Assembly: GCA_943350445.1 (NCBI GenBank)
Contig: CALRAE010000004.1
Coordinates: 1-60,043, forward strand
Direction of reading: 5' to 3'
DNA length: 60,043 nt
Source of the DNA: Candidatus Nomurabacteria bacterium
GTDB lineage: Bacteria; Patescibacteriota; Minisyncoccia; Phycocordibacterales; UBA9973
Positions 32,425-41,205 of the stretch are shown in pieces (position 1 is the stretch's first letter; each line of letters begins with the position of its first letter). The position numbers were made by a program, and so were the translations under genes. A model generated the notes under the pieces. That model searched no databases and was not told the origin of the DNA. It saw nothing but the letters and a program-made list of their open reading frames with translations.

Positions 32425-33366
32425 ATAATCAAATTAAATTGGTTCAAGTACAAAAGGATAATTTGGATCGCTTTTGCGGTAGTTTTTATTGTGCTACTTT
32501 TTCTTTACAAAACCAACTTTTTATCTAAAAATATTGAAACATACCAAAAAAATAGTAACGGGGAAGGATTAACTTATGAAAACAATACGGTGGCGGATTT
32601 AATAAATCAAGATACAGACGGTGATGGAATATTGGATTGGCAAGAGAGTTTATATGGGCTAGATCTAAACAAAAAAGAAACCACACCAGGAATACCAGAC
32701 AGCGAAGCCATAAACAAGCTGAAAATTACAGAATCAAATAGCACCAAAAAAACAAGTGAAAGCAGTCCAATTGTGGAGAATCTATCAAAGACTGACCAAT
32801 TCTCTAGAGAACTTTTTGCGACCATAGCGGCAGCCAGCCAAAATGGCACAGTAGATCAAGCCACGATAGACCAATTGGGAGCTTCTTTGGCTGAAAAAAT
32901 AAAGAACCCTGTCGTTAGAAAAGTTTATTCGATTTCCGACATGAAAATCGTAAATGATGACAGTCTGCAAGCTTTCATTAATTATAATAATGCTTTAAAC
33001 GAGATTTATGTGAAATATCCAACAGGGAATTATACAATAATCGAGGTATTGCAGAAATTTATGATTGATGAAAACAATGTTGATGCTAGTGTGCTAGTAA
33101 AACTTGATCCAATTATTAAACAAATCAATCAAGTGATAACAACGATGGTAAAGACAAGTGTGCCACAGTCCATCTCCTCTCTACATTTAAATATGATAAA
33201 TTCGCAAGAAAGATTGGTGGAAAATTTGATTGATATAAAACTTTATGATGATGACGCCATCGTAGCTTTGGGCGGTTTCAGCAAGTATGCAGAAAATGCT
33301 ACCAAATTGGACACAGACATCCATGCCCTTGGAAATACAGTTACCCAAAAATTTAAACAACAATAA
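32425..33366 (+). CDS. Membrane-anchored protein with a calcium-binding DxDxDG repeat
   Basis: The frame opens after a stop at 32419 and reads through a typical anchor (IIWIAFAVVFIVLLFLY) before the GTG at 32491, which would cut the anchor in half. No ATG, GTG or TTG lies upstream in frame; ATA at 32425, 6 nt after TACAAT (32413-32418), or a nearby ATC could be the real start. The outer part has DTDGDGILDWQESLYGLD, a thrombospondin-3/EF-hand-like calcium loop, then a helical domain. It is the first gene of the secretion-like cluster. Function unknown. Confidence 0.7.
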   Translation: MIKLNWFKYKRIIWIAFAVVFIVLLFLYKTNFLSKNIETYQKNSNGEGLTYENNTVADLINQDTDGDGILDWQESLYGLDLNKKETTPGIPDSEAINKLKITESNSTKKTSESSPIVENLSKTDQFSRELFATIAAASQNGTVDQATIDQLGASLAEKIKNPVVRKVYSISDMKIVNDDSLQAFINYNNALNEIYVKYPTGNYTIIEVLQKFMIDENNVDASVLVKLDPIIKQINQVITTMVKTSVPQSISSLHLNMINSQERLVENLIDIKLYDDDAIVALGGFSKYAENATKLDTDIHALGNTVTQKFKQQ

Positions 33367-33375
33367 GATTGAAAC

Positions 33376-33404
33376 TTCACTGCCAAATGAATACAAGGTA
33401 TAAT
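33376..33404 (+). promoter_or_regulatory. Promoter of the 33415 gene
   Basis: TTCACT (33376-33381), 17 nt, TATAAT (33399-33404), 10 nt before the ATG. Confidence 0.65.
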
Positions 33405-33414
33405 AGATAATAAA

Positions 33415-35967
33415 ATGATAGCTAAAAATAAAACAATAAAATCCATTTCTGCACTTTTGGTTATGTCCATACTGATGCCGTCTTTTATTGTATTTTTTAG
33501 TCCAAAAAAAGCAGAAGCTACACTCCCGGTTGTAGACTATGCATTAAATGCCGCACTAAATCCTCCAACATGGACAACCAAAGCTCTTACTGCCATAGGT
33601 GTACCCTCAACGCTAACAAACACCCTTACTAATAGTAAGAGTTTTATAATGACCCTTCTGCGTGAGGTCTTGAAAATAGCCGCCAAAAGAGTCTTGGCAA
33701 GAATGACCCAAGCCACCATAAACTGGATCAATTCTGATTTTCATGGATCACCACTTTTTTTAACAAATCCCAGCTCTTTCTTTAGGGATATAGCCAAATC
33801 GGAAATCAGAAATCTGGTAGATATGATCGGCTACGATTCTTTTAAATATCCTTTTGGTCAACAGATCGCATTGAATATAATAAACAGCTACAAAAGACAG
33901 CTCGCAGATAATGCGCAATATAGTTTGAGTAAAGTAATAAATGATCCAGACCTTTTGAAACGCTACAGAAATGACTTCAATTATGGAGGGTGGAATGGAT
34001 TCTTGGTAAATACACAATACCCACAAAATAATTATATCGGATTTGAATCGACGATAATGTCAAACCTCGCAAGGAAGCTGGAAGGGACAGTACAAGCGCC
34101 AGCGCAAAAAATGCAAGGCCTCCTTCAGCAAGGTATGGGCTTCCTGTCTCCACAAACATGTCCAACAAACCCTGCATACAATAATGGCATAAATGAGTTT
34201 GTGAGACCGAGCTTTACGCCACAAAAGTTTGACTTTAAAGAACCGACAATATCCAACCCAGTACCTCGTAATGAGGACGGGGGAGAGGAACCAAGTGAAG
34301 CATGGACAACTCAACAACAACAATACGAAGCAGAGAAACAAAGAGCATATGACGCATATCAAACATCATGGAACACACAAGTGAGTGCCGACTCAGCTAA
34401 ATGGACTGAGACAAATACTTGCCCGGGTGGCTTAAAATCCACCACCCCTGGTGCAGTAGCGGCAAACCAAGTATTTAGCGCGCTCAATGTTCCTTTTCTA
34501 TCGACAGCTCTCGATGGGGCACTAGGAAACAGCTTGGCTGCTATATTTGATGCTTTGATAAATCACTTTATAGATAAAGGCTTGAATGGGCTTGCAGAAA
34601 CCATAAGTCCATCACCTTCAAATGACAACTGGAGTTATGATGGAAATAGTTTAAGTGGCACAAACACAACTTCTGGAGGAGTAAGCACTTTACGAATTCC
34701 GCAAAATGTCTCAGCTACCGTCGGTCAAATAACCAACACCATGATATCTGGTGGCACAGGACCTTATACGATTGTAAGCAGTGCTAATCAAAACCAACCC
34801 CAACCAAATACATCAATAGCAACTGTCCAAATATCAAATTCTGGGTCTGCTGGTCCCAAGCTCACGGTTACTGGTATCACTCCGGGTCAAACTTTTGTTG
34901 TAATAAAAGATTCATCGAGCGTGGTACAAACGGCTAGAGTTGATATCACGATATATGCCGTCGGGGCTTTGGTAGTTATTCCGCACAACATTTCAACCAA
35001 CCTAACTATTCCAATCACTGCGACCATATCTGGTGGCCAAGAACCTTATGTAATACAAAGACCCCCAAATGAAGCAGTAGCCATAGTAGCTTTTGCAGGC
35101 TCGAATCTGATTGTAAACGGTGTTGGAAGAGGAAACACCTTTATTGTAATAGAAGATTCATCTACCCCAATTAAAAAAACCACCACTGTACAAATTGCAA
35201 TAACTGGACCTGATGATCTAAACATCCCAGAAAACATTACAGCAAATGTCGGTCAGGTGACGAGTGTGCCTATATTGGGTGGTCTAGGACCCTATCGTAT
35301 TACCGACCAACAAGATGTAAGAATAGCGACCGGCCAAGTTTTCAACGCTTTTCAAGATACCCCAGCTACTCTAAAAATCACGGGTATCAAAGAAGGTGTC
35401 ACAGTAATTATGATCCAAGATTCATCTTCTCCAGTAAAAATTATGAGTACAAGCATCACAGTCATTGATGCCAAAACTTTATTAGTTACTCCACCAAATG
35501 TTTCAGCTAATATTGACCAGACAACCAACATGACCATCTCTGGCGGTATGGCACCTTACGCTATAGAAACCATACCAGACAGCACGATAGCAACCGCCCA
35601 AATTTCAGGCCCAAACCTCACAGTCGCTGGTAAAGCAACAGGACAAACAACTATGATAATCAAAGATTCATCGACCCCTACACCCAAAACTATTACTGTT
35701 CTGATCACCATAGGAGCTTTAAGTGTCGTACAGAATGTCACAGTAAATGCCAATGAATCACGCAACATAACCATAACAGGTGGCACAAAACCTTATAGTA
35801 TAGAAACTCCACCAAACACGACGGTGGCAACTGTACAGATTTCCACGACACCCCAAAACTCAAATATAATCACAATCACCGGTAAGGCAAAAGGGCAAAC
35901 AGGAATAGTGGTGAAGGATTCTTCAACGCCACCAAAAAGCACTGGTATTCAGATTACGGTGAATTAG
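33415..35967 (+). CDS. Secreted secretion-cluster protein with five tandem Ig-like repeats
   Basis: The 850-residue protein has a signal peptide (about 1-36), an N-terminal helical domain (about 40-400) with Cys-containing segments (SPQTCPTNPAYNN, TNTCPGGLKS) and a C-terminal array of five beta-sandwich repeats of about 80 residues (about 425-850). Each repeat follows the plan N-V-S-A-N-V..T-I-S-G-G..P-Y-x-I..G-Q-T..I-K-D-S-S-T-P. The N-terminal part resembles proteins found upstream of VirB6-like genes in Parcubacteria; the repeats look like an adhesive stalk. A surface fibre or adhesin delivered with the secretion apparatus is inferred. Confidence 0.82.
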   Translation: MIAKNKTIKSISALLVMSILMPSFIVFFSPKKAEATLPVVDYALNAALNPPTWTTKALTAIGVPSTLTNTLTNSKSFIMTLLREVLKIAAKRVLARMTQATINWINSDFHGSPLFLTNPSSFFRDIAKSEIRNLVDMIGYDSFKYPFGQQIALNIINSYKRQLADNAQYSLSKVINDPDLLKRYRNDFNYGGWNGFLVNTQYPQNNYIGFESTIMSNLARKLEGTVQAPAQKMQGLLQQGMGFLSPQTCPTNPAYNNGINEFVRPSFTPQKFDFKEPTISNPVPRNEDGGEEPSEAWTTQQQQYEAEKQRAYDAYQTSWNTQVSADSAKWTETNTCPGGLKSTTPGAVAANQVFSALNVPFLSTALDGALGNSLAAIFDALINHFIDKGLNGLAETISPSPSNDNWSYDGNSLSGTNTTSGGVSTLRIPQNVSATVGQITNTMISGGTGPYTIVSSANQNQPQPNTSIATVQISNSGSAGPKLTVTGITPGQTFVVIKDSSSVVQTARVDITIYAVGALVVIPHNISTNLTIPITATISGGQEPYVIQRPPNEAVAIVAFAGSNLIVNGVGRGNTFIVIEDSSTPIKKTTTVQIAITGPDDLNIPENITANVGQVTSVPILGGLGPYRITDQQDVRIATGQVFNAFQDTPATLKITGIKEGVTVIMIQDSSSPVKIMSTSITVIDAKTLLVTPPNVSANIDQTTNMTISGGMAPYAIETIPDSTIATAQISGPNLTVAGKATGQTTMIIKDSSTPTPKTITVLITIGALSVVQNVTVNANESRNITITGGTKPYSIETPPNTTVATVQISTTPQNSNIITITGKAKGQTGIVVKDSSTPPKSTGIQITVN

Positions 35968-36000
35968 AGAGTAGTTTTAAAGTTCATAAAGTGAATTAAA

Positions 36001-36384
36001 ATGAAAGATTTTATTAACTGGCATAAAATAAAAAATAATATAGAGGGAAAAAGGCAGAGACTTAATTTTCAGATTCGCGACATATTATTTTGTTCAATTG
36101 GAGAGAATGTTGGTTTTGAACAAGACGGAAGAGGTCAAGAATTTTTACGACCAGTTGTTATCATTAAAAAATTCAATAAGGAAGTATTTTGGGGAGTGCC
36201 GCTTACTCATACAGAAAAAAAGGGGAAATATTATTTTAGTTTTAATTTAAATAATGAAGTAAGCGTCGCGATTCTCTCGCAGTTGAAGTTATTTGATGCA
36301 AAAAGAATAAAATACAAAATAGGCATGATAAACGAGAAAGATTTTGATATCCTCAAAGAAAAAATCAGGCAATTGCTTGCCTGA
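36001..36384 (+). CDS. MazF/PemK-like toxin-family protein without a neighbouring antitoxin
   Basis: MazF-type proteins are mRNA interferases. The 127-residue chain has the family strands IRDILFCSIGENVGFEQDGRGQ, FLRPVVIIKKF, FWGVPLT and QLKLFDAKRIKYKIG. No antitoxin-like gene lies next to it; neighbours are secretion-cluster genes. In Parcubacteria such solitary MazF-like genes are frequent and may be regulators rather than toxins. Its stop codon is inside a terminator hairpin. Confidence 0.82.
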   Translation: MKDFINWHKIKNNIEGKRQRLNFQIRDILFCSIGENVGFEQDGRGQEFLRPVVIIKKFNKEVFWGVPLTHTEKKGKYYFSFNLNNEVSVAILSQLKLFDAKRIKYKIGMINEKDFDILKEKIRQLLA

Positions 36385-36389
36385 TTTTT
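36364..36389 (+). terminator. Terminator built into the 3' end of the MazF-like gene
   Basis: AATCAGGCAA-TTGC-TTGCCTGATT followed by T; the last five codons and the TGA stop form the hairpin. Confidence 0.85.
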
Positions 36390-36399
36390 TCTTTGTTTA

Positions 36400-36417
36400 C
36401 CTCCACTTTCGTGGAGG
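36400..36417. repeat. Small CCTCCAC/GTGGAGG hairpin
   Basis: CCTCCAC-TTTC-GTGGAGG, followed by AGGG. A related CCTCC-TTGT-GGAGG hairpin lies inside the gene at 45.5 kb and a GGAGGC/GCCTCC hairpin inside tig. Confidence 0.55.
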
Positions 36418-36483
36418 AGGGCCGAAGCCATTTGTAAGTAAAGTATAGCAAACCGGAAATAAATGTCAAATAGGATAAAATAG

Positions 36484-36492
36484 TGCTAAAAT
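36484..36492 (+). promoter_or_regulatory. Extended -10 for the VirB6-like gene
   Basis: TGC-TAAAAT, giving a leader of about 40 nt that contains AAAGTTCATAAAGT (36513-36526), a 14-mer also found upstream of the MazF-like gene and of ruvC. Confidence 0.5.
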
Positions 36493-36539
36493 ATAAACGG
36501 GTTTCAAAGTAAAAAGTTCATAAAGTTTTTTTAGTAAAA

Positions 36540-38921
36540 ATGAGCAAAACAATTACCAAACTAATCCCATACTTCCTAGTACTCATCATCATGGTCGGGC
36601 TCTTTGCTCCGATGGTGCAAGTGTATGCGCAAGAGGCAGGAGCCCCAGTAAACCCACCAGCAGGAGGAGCACCAGCGGCGGGTGGAACGCCACCAGCTGT
36701 TCAGCCGCCAGCAACGAATGCTCCACCTGCTGCGGGGACACCAGCAACACCCAAACAAACATTAACATTAACAACAACTGGAGGCTCTGCACTAGCGGAC
36801 AACAATGGAAGTTGTTTAAATCTCGTTACAGGAAACGTGGAAGATTGTCTAGTAAAAATAACTTATTATTTATTTTACGTTCTTCCATCTTTATTGCTTA
36901 CTTTAGTAGCAAAATTATTTAACATACTTTTATCTCTTACATTAAGTAGCCCATTGTATAATGCTTCTTTTGTTGCTGAATCGTGGACAGTTGTTCGAGA
37001 CCTTTCAAATATTTTCTTTATACTTATCTTGCTCTATGTAGCTATTCAAACAATCTTGGGGCTAGGTCACGAAACTAAAAAAATAATAGTTCAGGTGATA
37101 GTCATGGCATTATTGATAAACTTTTCGATGTTCTTCGCTAAAGTAGTTATCGACAGTTCTAATATTCTGGCGTTAGTTTTTTACAATAAAATTGACTCGA
37201 AAACAAATGATTACATACCATCCACTAATGTTAACAAAATAGGAGTGCAAGAAAAAGATTTTACGGGGGCAATGGTGTCCGCTTTTGACCCCACTAGATT
37301 AATGACTGCAGAATTCTTTAAGAAAGCCAAGGAAAAAACCCAGTCAGTGGGTGTAGGCACATTAGGCACTGCTGGTTATGTAGCAGGAGGGGCATATATA
37401 GGAAGTGCCTTTTTCCCAATAGTGGGAACAGCAATAGGGGCTGGTGTTGGATATGGAGTATCCAAAGTAGTGGGTTTATTTATAACTACCGACAAAGTTC
37501 CACCAGGATTGATGATTGGAATTATTATTAGTGCTGGATTAGTGATGTTTTTTGCCGCATATTGCTTTTTCGTAGCTGGCATGAGTTTTTTGAGCAGATT
37601 GATTGAGCTTTGGATATTGATTATCTTTTCTCCTTTTGCTTTTATGTCTTTTACATTACCAAAATTAAGTGGGATTCCTAGTATAGGTTGGGATGAATGG
37701 TTAAAACGTTTACTGAAACTTTCATTCATGGCACCAGTATTTATGTTCTTCTTGTATTTAATATTTAAATTAATAAATACAAACCTATTTCAGACTTTCA
37801 TGGACAGAACCTATGACAATCAAGGAACACTTGAAGCAATGGTACTCATAATATTGCCATCATTAGTAATATTGATTCTTCTTAACAGGGCGACAAAATT
37901 TGCCAAGGATGCGTCAGGAGAGTTGGGAGGAATGGTAATAGGTGCAGGAAAAATGGCTGCAGGACTCGCTGTCGGTGGGGCAGCTCTGGGTGGGGCAGCT
38001 CTGTTGAGGGGTAGTGTTGGAGCCTTCATGAAAGGAGCATCAACTGGGGATACAGCAGCTAATAGAATAGCAGCAAATAGTAATATACTTAATAATCCTA
38101 CTGCAAGCAAAATAGCTAAAATGAAAGCCGGAATAGACCTAGGTGCAGGAAAAATGGCGCAGTTGGGAATAGGAAGATTTACTTCTGAAAATATACAGAA
38201 CTGGGTAGGTAGTAAAATAAATGACGATCAAACACACGTAGAAGGCGCAGCTCACGCAAGACACACATTAGATGAAACTGCAAACACACTTTACCAAGGA
38301 AGGAGTTATGAGAAACTTTCTGGGCCTGAAAGAATTAAGGTTCAAAATAGAATTGATCAAGATATTTTAACAAGAAACAAAATTCCAATACAAGTTCCAG
38401 TAAGAGGTGCAAATAATCAACCAGTGATGCAAAATGGTCAACCAGTACTGCAAGCTTATGACTATGGAAATAAACAAAAATTCTCAGAATTAAGTGACGA
38501 CGCTAAAACAGCTTTAACTGCTAGTTTAACTACTATGACACCAACACAAAGAGCTGCAATATCTCATGGCTCTATACAAACAATCACAGAGTCAAAAATC
38601 AAGCAGGGTGTGGTTAGTACTCTAATGCAAGCTTCGAGAACTGGAAGCTATGACGTCAGAAATATCGCCAAACTCATAGCAAGTGAACAAAGCACTGGTT
38701 TTAATAAGCTTACTATTGGCTTAATGGCTGCTGTAGCCATGGGCATGCGTGGTGGACTTAAAACAGCGGAAATAAATCACGGTGAAGGACAAGGAAGCTT
38801 CTTTAAAGACTTGGGGAACACTCTTACAGATGCGCTGAAGAGTGCTAAAATAAGTGTTGATCTTTCTCATGTTGGTGAAGAAAAGAAAGAAGATGGAAAG
38901 GGTGGCGGAGGACATCATTAG
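36540..38921 (+). CDS. VirB6/TrbL-like polytopic membrane protein of a type IV secretion-like system
   Basis: The 793-residue protein has a signal-like N-terminus, a Pro/Ala/Gly-rich linker (about 33-80), then about seven membrane helices (about 105-460) including LSNIFFILILLYVAIQTILG and FSPFAFMSFTLPKLSG, and a long polar, Ala/Gly-rich C-terminal tail ending in His-Gly repeats. This order is typical of VirB6/TrbL proteins, which form the inner-membrane pore of the secretion channel. A 15-bp tandem duplication (about 37974-38003) codes for a GGAALGGAALL glycine zipper. It is followed by the rest of the operon. Confidence 0.82.
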   Translation: MSKTITKLIPYFLVLIIMVGLFAPMVQVYAQEAGAPVNPPAGGAPAAGGTPPAVQPPATNAPPAAGTPATPKQTLTLTTTGGSALADNNGSCLNLVTGNVEDCLVKITYYLFYVLPSLLLTLVAKLFNILLSLTLSSPLYNASFVAESWTVVRDLSNIFFILILLYVAIQTILGLGHETKKIIVQVIVMALLINFSMFFAKVVIDSSNILALVFYNKIDSKTNDYIPSTNVNKIGVQEKDFTGAMVSAFDPTRLMTAEFFKKAKEKTQSVGVGTLGTAGYVAGGAYIGSAFFPIVGTAIGAGVGYGVSKVVGLFITTDKVPPGLMIGIIISAGLVMFFAAYCFFVAGMSFLSRLIELWILIIFSPFAFMSFTLPKLSGIPSIGWDEWLKRLLKLSFMAPVFMFFLYLIFKLINTNLFQTFMDRTYDNQGTLEAMVLIILPSLVILILLNRATKFAKDASGELGGMVIGAGKMAAGLAVGGAALGGAALLRGSVGAFMKGASTGDTAANRIAANSNILNNPTASKIAKMKAGIDLGAGKMAQLGIGRFTSENIQNWVGSKINDDQTHVEGAAHARHTLDETANTLYQGRSYEKLSGPERIKVQNRIDQDILTRNKIPIQVPVRGANNQPVMQNGQPVLQAYDYGNKQKFSELSDDAKTALTASLTTMTPTQRAAISHGSIQTITESKIKQGVVSTLMQASRTGSYDVRNIAKLIASEQSTGFNKLTIGLMAAVAMGMRGGLKTAEINHGEGQGSFFKDLGNTLTDALKSAKISVDLSHVGEEKKEDGKGGGGHH

Positions 38922-38945
38922 GAATAGTGAGAAGTTAAACACAAA

Positions 38946-40025
38946 ATGGATAAAATAGAATTACAACAAAAAATAGCTTTATATTATTCAAAACTTCCAC
39001 CGAGTGTGCAGGTGTTGTTTTCTAGTATGAAATGGCTCGAAACTCTCAGGATAATCAGCCGAAAATATGGTCTAAATGACAAGCAGACAGAGACCTTGGG
39101 CACAGAGACGACCTTGGTGTTGCTTGGTATCATCCACCCTGTGGAATATGAAGAAGTTTTAACCAAAGAATTAGGATTGTCGACAGACTCCACAGACAGA
39201 ATGCTAGTGGAAATAGAAGAATCAATCTTGAAAACTATCCGCCCGCAACTCTCTCAGGCTTTTGAGGCTAATAAGAGTGCAGAATCAGGGGAGGCGCCCT
39301 ATGTGGGCTCAGATTTAGACCCACGTTTCGATAAACTGCCAACAGAAATCAAAAATATAATTAAAGAATCAAATTATCAGGAGACACTCTACAATGCTGG
39401 CAAGGAATACAATCTAAATGTGGCACAGATGGGCATCCTAGAAACAGCCGTCACTGATCTAACAGTTGGCTCTATCAAGCCCGATGCTTTTGAAAATTTT
39501 CTAAAAGCCAATCTAGGGATAGCGCCAGAAACAGTGAGAAAATTGGTAAATGAGCTCAACGATCAAATATTTAAAAAAATACGAGAGGCTTTAGTCAGAA
39601 ACACTGAAAGGAAAGAGGTGCTCGAAAGAGATCGAGACACAACTAAACAAGAAGAGGCTTTAATTTTTGAAAATAAAAGGGATACAGCCATACTAAATGA
39701 GCACGGCATCGAGATTGTGCCCGAAAAATTAGAGATCACAGGAAGACAGCAACCAGTAATAAACAAAGAAGAAATACTTAAAAAAGTGGAAGAAATTAAA
39801 ATTGTCCCAATACAGAAAGCTTTTGTTCAAACCAACACACCAAAAACAGAAACCTCAACAGTGAGTGAAAAAAGGGTTGACATGATATTGTCCCAAAAAT
39901 TGGCTGGTTCTATAAAGATCGGGGCAGCAGAAACGAGCCATTCATTACCAAACTTACAGTCTTCATCTTCAAGTGGAAAGAGTTTGGGTGGTAAAGCAGA
40001 CCCGTACCGAGAAATACCGGAGTAA
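38946..40025 (+). CDS. Secretion-cluster protein with duplicated helical domain
   Basis: The 359-residue protein contains two copies of a domain of about 80 residues: one at about 16-98 (LPPSVQVLFSSMKWLETLR), the other at about 131-215 (LPTEIKNIIKESNYQETLY). Both have the same pattern of helices, with G-I-H/K-P-x-x-Y/F-E and E-L-G-L/NLGI in the middle. The C-terminal third is disordered and ends KADPYREIPE. No known family; it lies between the VirB6-like and PrgI genes, so a cytoplasmic adaptor role is plausible. Confidence 0.72.
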   Translation: MDKIELQQKIALYYSKLPPSVQVLFSSMKWLETLRIISRKYGLNDKQTETLGTETTLVLLGIIHPVEYEEVLTKELGLSTDSTDRMLVEIEESILKTIRPQLSQAFEANKSAESGEAPYVGSDLDPRFDKLPTEIKNIIKESNYQETLYNAGKEYNLNVAQMGILETAVTDLTVGSIKPDAFENFLKANLGIAPETVRKLVNELNDQIFKKIREALVRNTERKEVLERDRDTTKQEEALIFENKRDTAILNEHGIEIVPEKLEITGRQQPVINKEEILKKVEEIKIVPIQKAFVQTNTPKTETSTVSEKRVDMILSQKLAGSIKIGAAETSHSLPNLQSSSSSGKSLGGKADPYREIPE

Positions 40026-40086
40026 ATGTTCTATAATGAAGTAGCTGGTTGATAATTCGTAATTATTAATTTGTAATTCATAATCC

Positions 40087-40512
40087 ATGCAGTTTAAGGT
40101 TCCACAATTTTTAGAAATAGAAGACAAGATATTCGGCCCATTCACTTTCAAAGAGTTCGTCTATTTGGCGGGTGGAGCTGGCTTGTGTTTTATAATTTAT
40201 AAACTACTTGGACTCACCTTGGGCGCCATACCCATTTTGGCTGTAGCGGGACTGTCTATCGCACTTGCACGATACAGACCCAACAATAAACCTTTCATTG
40301 AAATGATCGAGGCAGGATTTGGTTATCTTATTCAAAGTAAGCTGTATATTTGGAAAAGACGCAAGAATAAGGTTAATACAAAAGAGCAAGAAAGAGAGAA
40401 TGCGGAAAGGATAATAAATAGAGACACAGTAAGACTAGGAGGAAATAAGTTGAGAGATTTGGCTTGGAGTTTAGATGTACTTGATTTAAATAAACAGGGA
40501 AGAAATAAATAA
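40087..40512 (+). CDS. PrgI-family membrane protein
   Basis: PrgI proteins are small components of Gram-positive type IV secretion systems, next to VirB4. The 141-residue chain has the family start QFKVPQFLEIEDKIFGPFTFKEF, two membrane helices (about 29-60) and the conserved NNKPFIEMIEAGFGYLIQSKLYIWKRR. It is directly followed by the VirB4 pair, 1 bp away from the next gene. Confidence 0.88.
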   Translation: MQFKVPQFLEIEDKIFGPFTFKEFVYLAGGAGLCFIIYKLLGLTLGAIPILAVAGLSIALARYRPNNKPFIEMIEAGFGYLIQSKLYIWKRRKNKVNTKEQERENAERIINRDTVRLGGNKLRDLAWSLDVLDLNKQGRNK

Positions 40513-40513
40513 T

Positions 40514-41152
40514 ATGGCATTAAACGCAAAAGCAACTCAAGAGTTTGTCCCGATCAAGGAAGTACGCGATGGAATAATCGTGCTAAAAGACGGCAGTCTA
40601 AGGGCTATTGTGCTTGCTAATTCAGTAAACTTATCACTGAAGTCAAGCGACGAACAAAAAGCAACGATACTGCAATTCCAAAGCTTTCTTAATACATTAG
40701 ATTTCACTATACAGATATCAGTACAAAGTAGAAGGCTAGACATCCGACCATATCTTTTACTTTTAGAAAGCAGAATGAAGATACAAAACGAACCATTACT
40801 CAAGTTACAAACCAAAGAGTACATCGAATTCATTCGGAATTTCACCGAATCAGTCAGCATAATGACAAAAAGTTTTTTTGTGGTGGTGCCGTATACTCAC
40901 ACTGTCTTTAAATCAAATTCGAGCCTATTCAAAAGATTTTTTTCAAGAAGAAATAAAGAAGAGGCAGAAATAGCAAAACAGGAAGATTTCGAAGAAAAGA
41001 GGTCCCAGCTCGAAGAGAGGGTGAGCGTGATCCAACAAGGACTGAGCCGTTGTGGCATAAAATCAGCCCAGCTCGGCACGGAAGAAGTCGTAGAAGTATT
41101 TTATAAAGTCTTCAATCCAGGAGAAGTAGAAGGCAAGATTAAATTAGAATAA
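40514..41152 (+). CDS. VirB4/TraC N-terminal-like protein
   Basis: The 212-residue soluble protein begins with a TraC-like domain (FVPIKEVRDGIIVLKDGSLRAIVLANSVNL) and includes a basic loop FKRFFSRRNKEEA. In most systems this module is fused to the VirB4 ATPase; here it is separate and precedes it. It probably binds the ATPase at the cytoplasmic membrane face. A 36-bp palindrome separates it from virB4. Confidence 0.78.
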   Translation: MALNAKATQEFVPIKEVRDGIIVLKDGSLRAIVLANSVNLSLKSSDEQKATILQFQSFLNTLDFTIQISVQSRRLDIRPYLLLLESRMKIQNEPLLKLQTKEYIEFIRNFTESVSIMTKSFFVVVPYTHTVFKSNSSLFKRFFSRRNKEEAEIAKQEDFEEKRSQLEERVSVIQQGLSRCGIKSAQLGTEEVVEVFYKVFNPGEVEGKIKLE

Positions 41153-41156
41153 GTAA

Positions 41157-41192
41157 GCTAGGCAAGACCTAACATGTTAGGTCTTGCCTAGC
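41157..41192. repeat. Perfect 36-bp palindrome inside the secretion operon
   Basis: Arms of 18 bp (GCTAGGCAAGACCTAACA and its complement) with no loop, starting 4 nt after one stop codon and ending 13 nt before the virB4 ATG. It has no T-run, so it is not a simple terminator. Operator, mRNA-stability or processing hairpin are all possible. Confidence 0.9.
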
Positions 41193-41205
41193 TCGCAACA
41201 AAATT

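Noticed and set aside
34690..35967. Regular 240-bp repetition as a CRISPR-like or satellite array
   Set aside because: The repeats are only similar at protein level and form one continuous reading frame; they are Ig-like domains.
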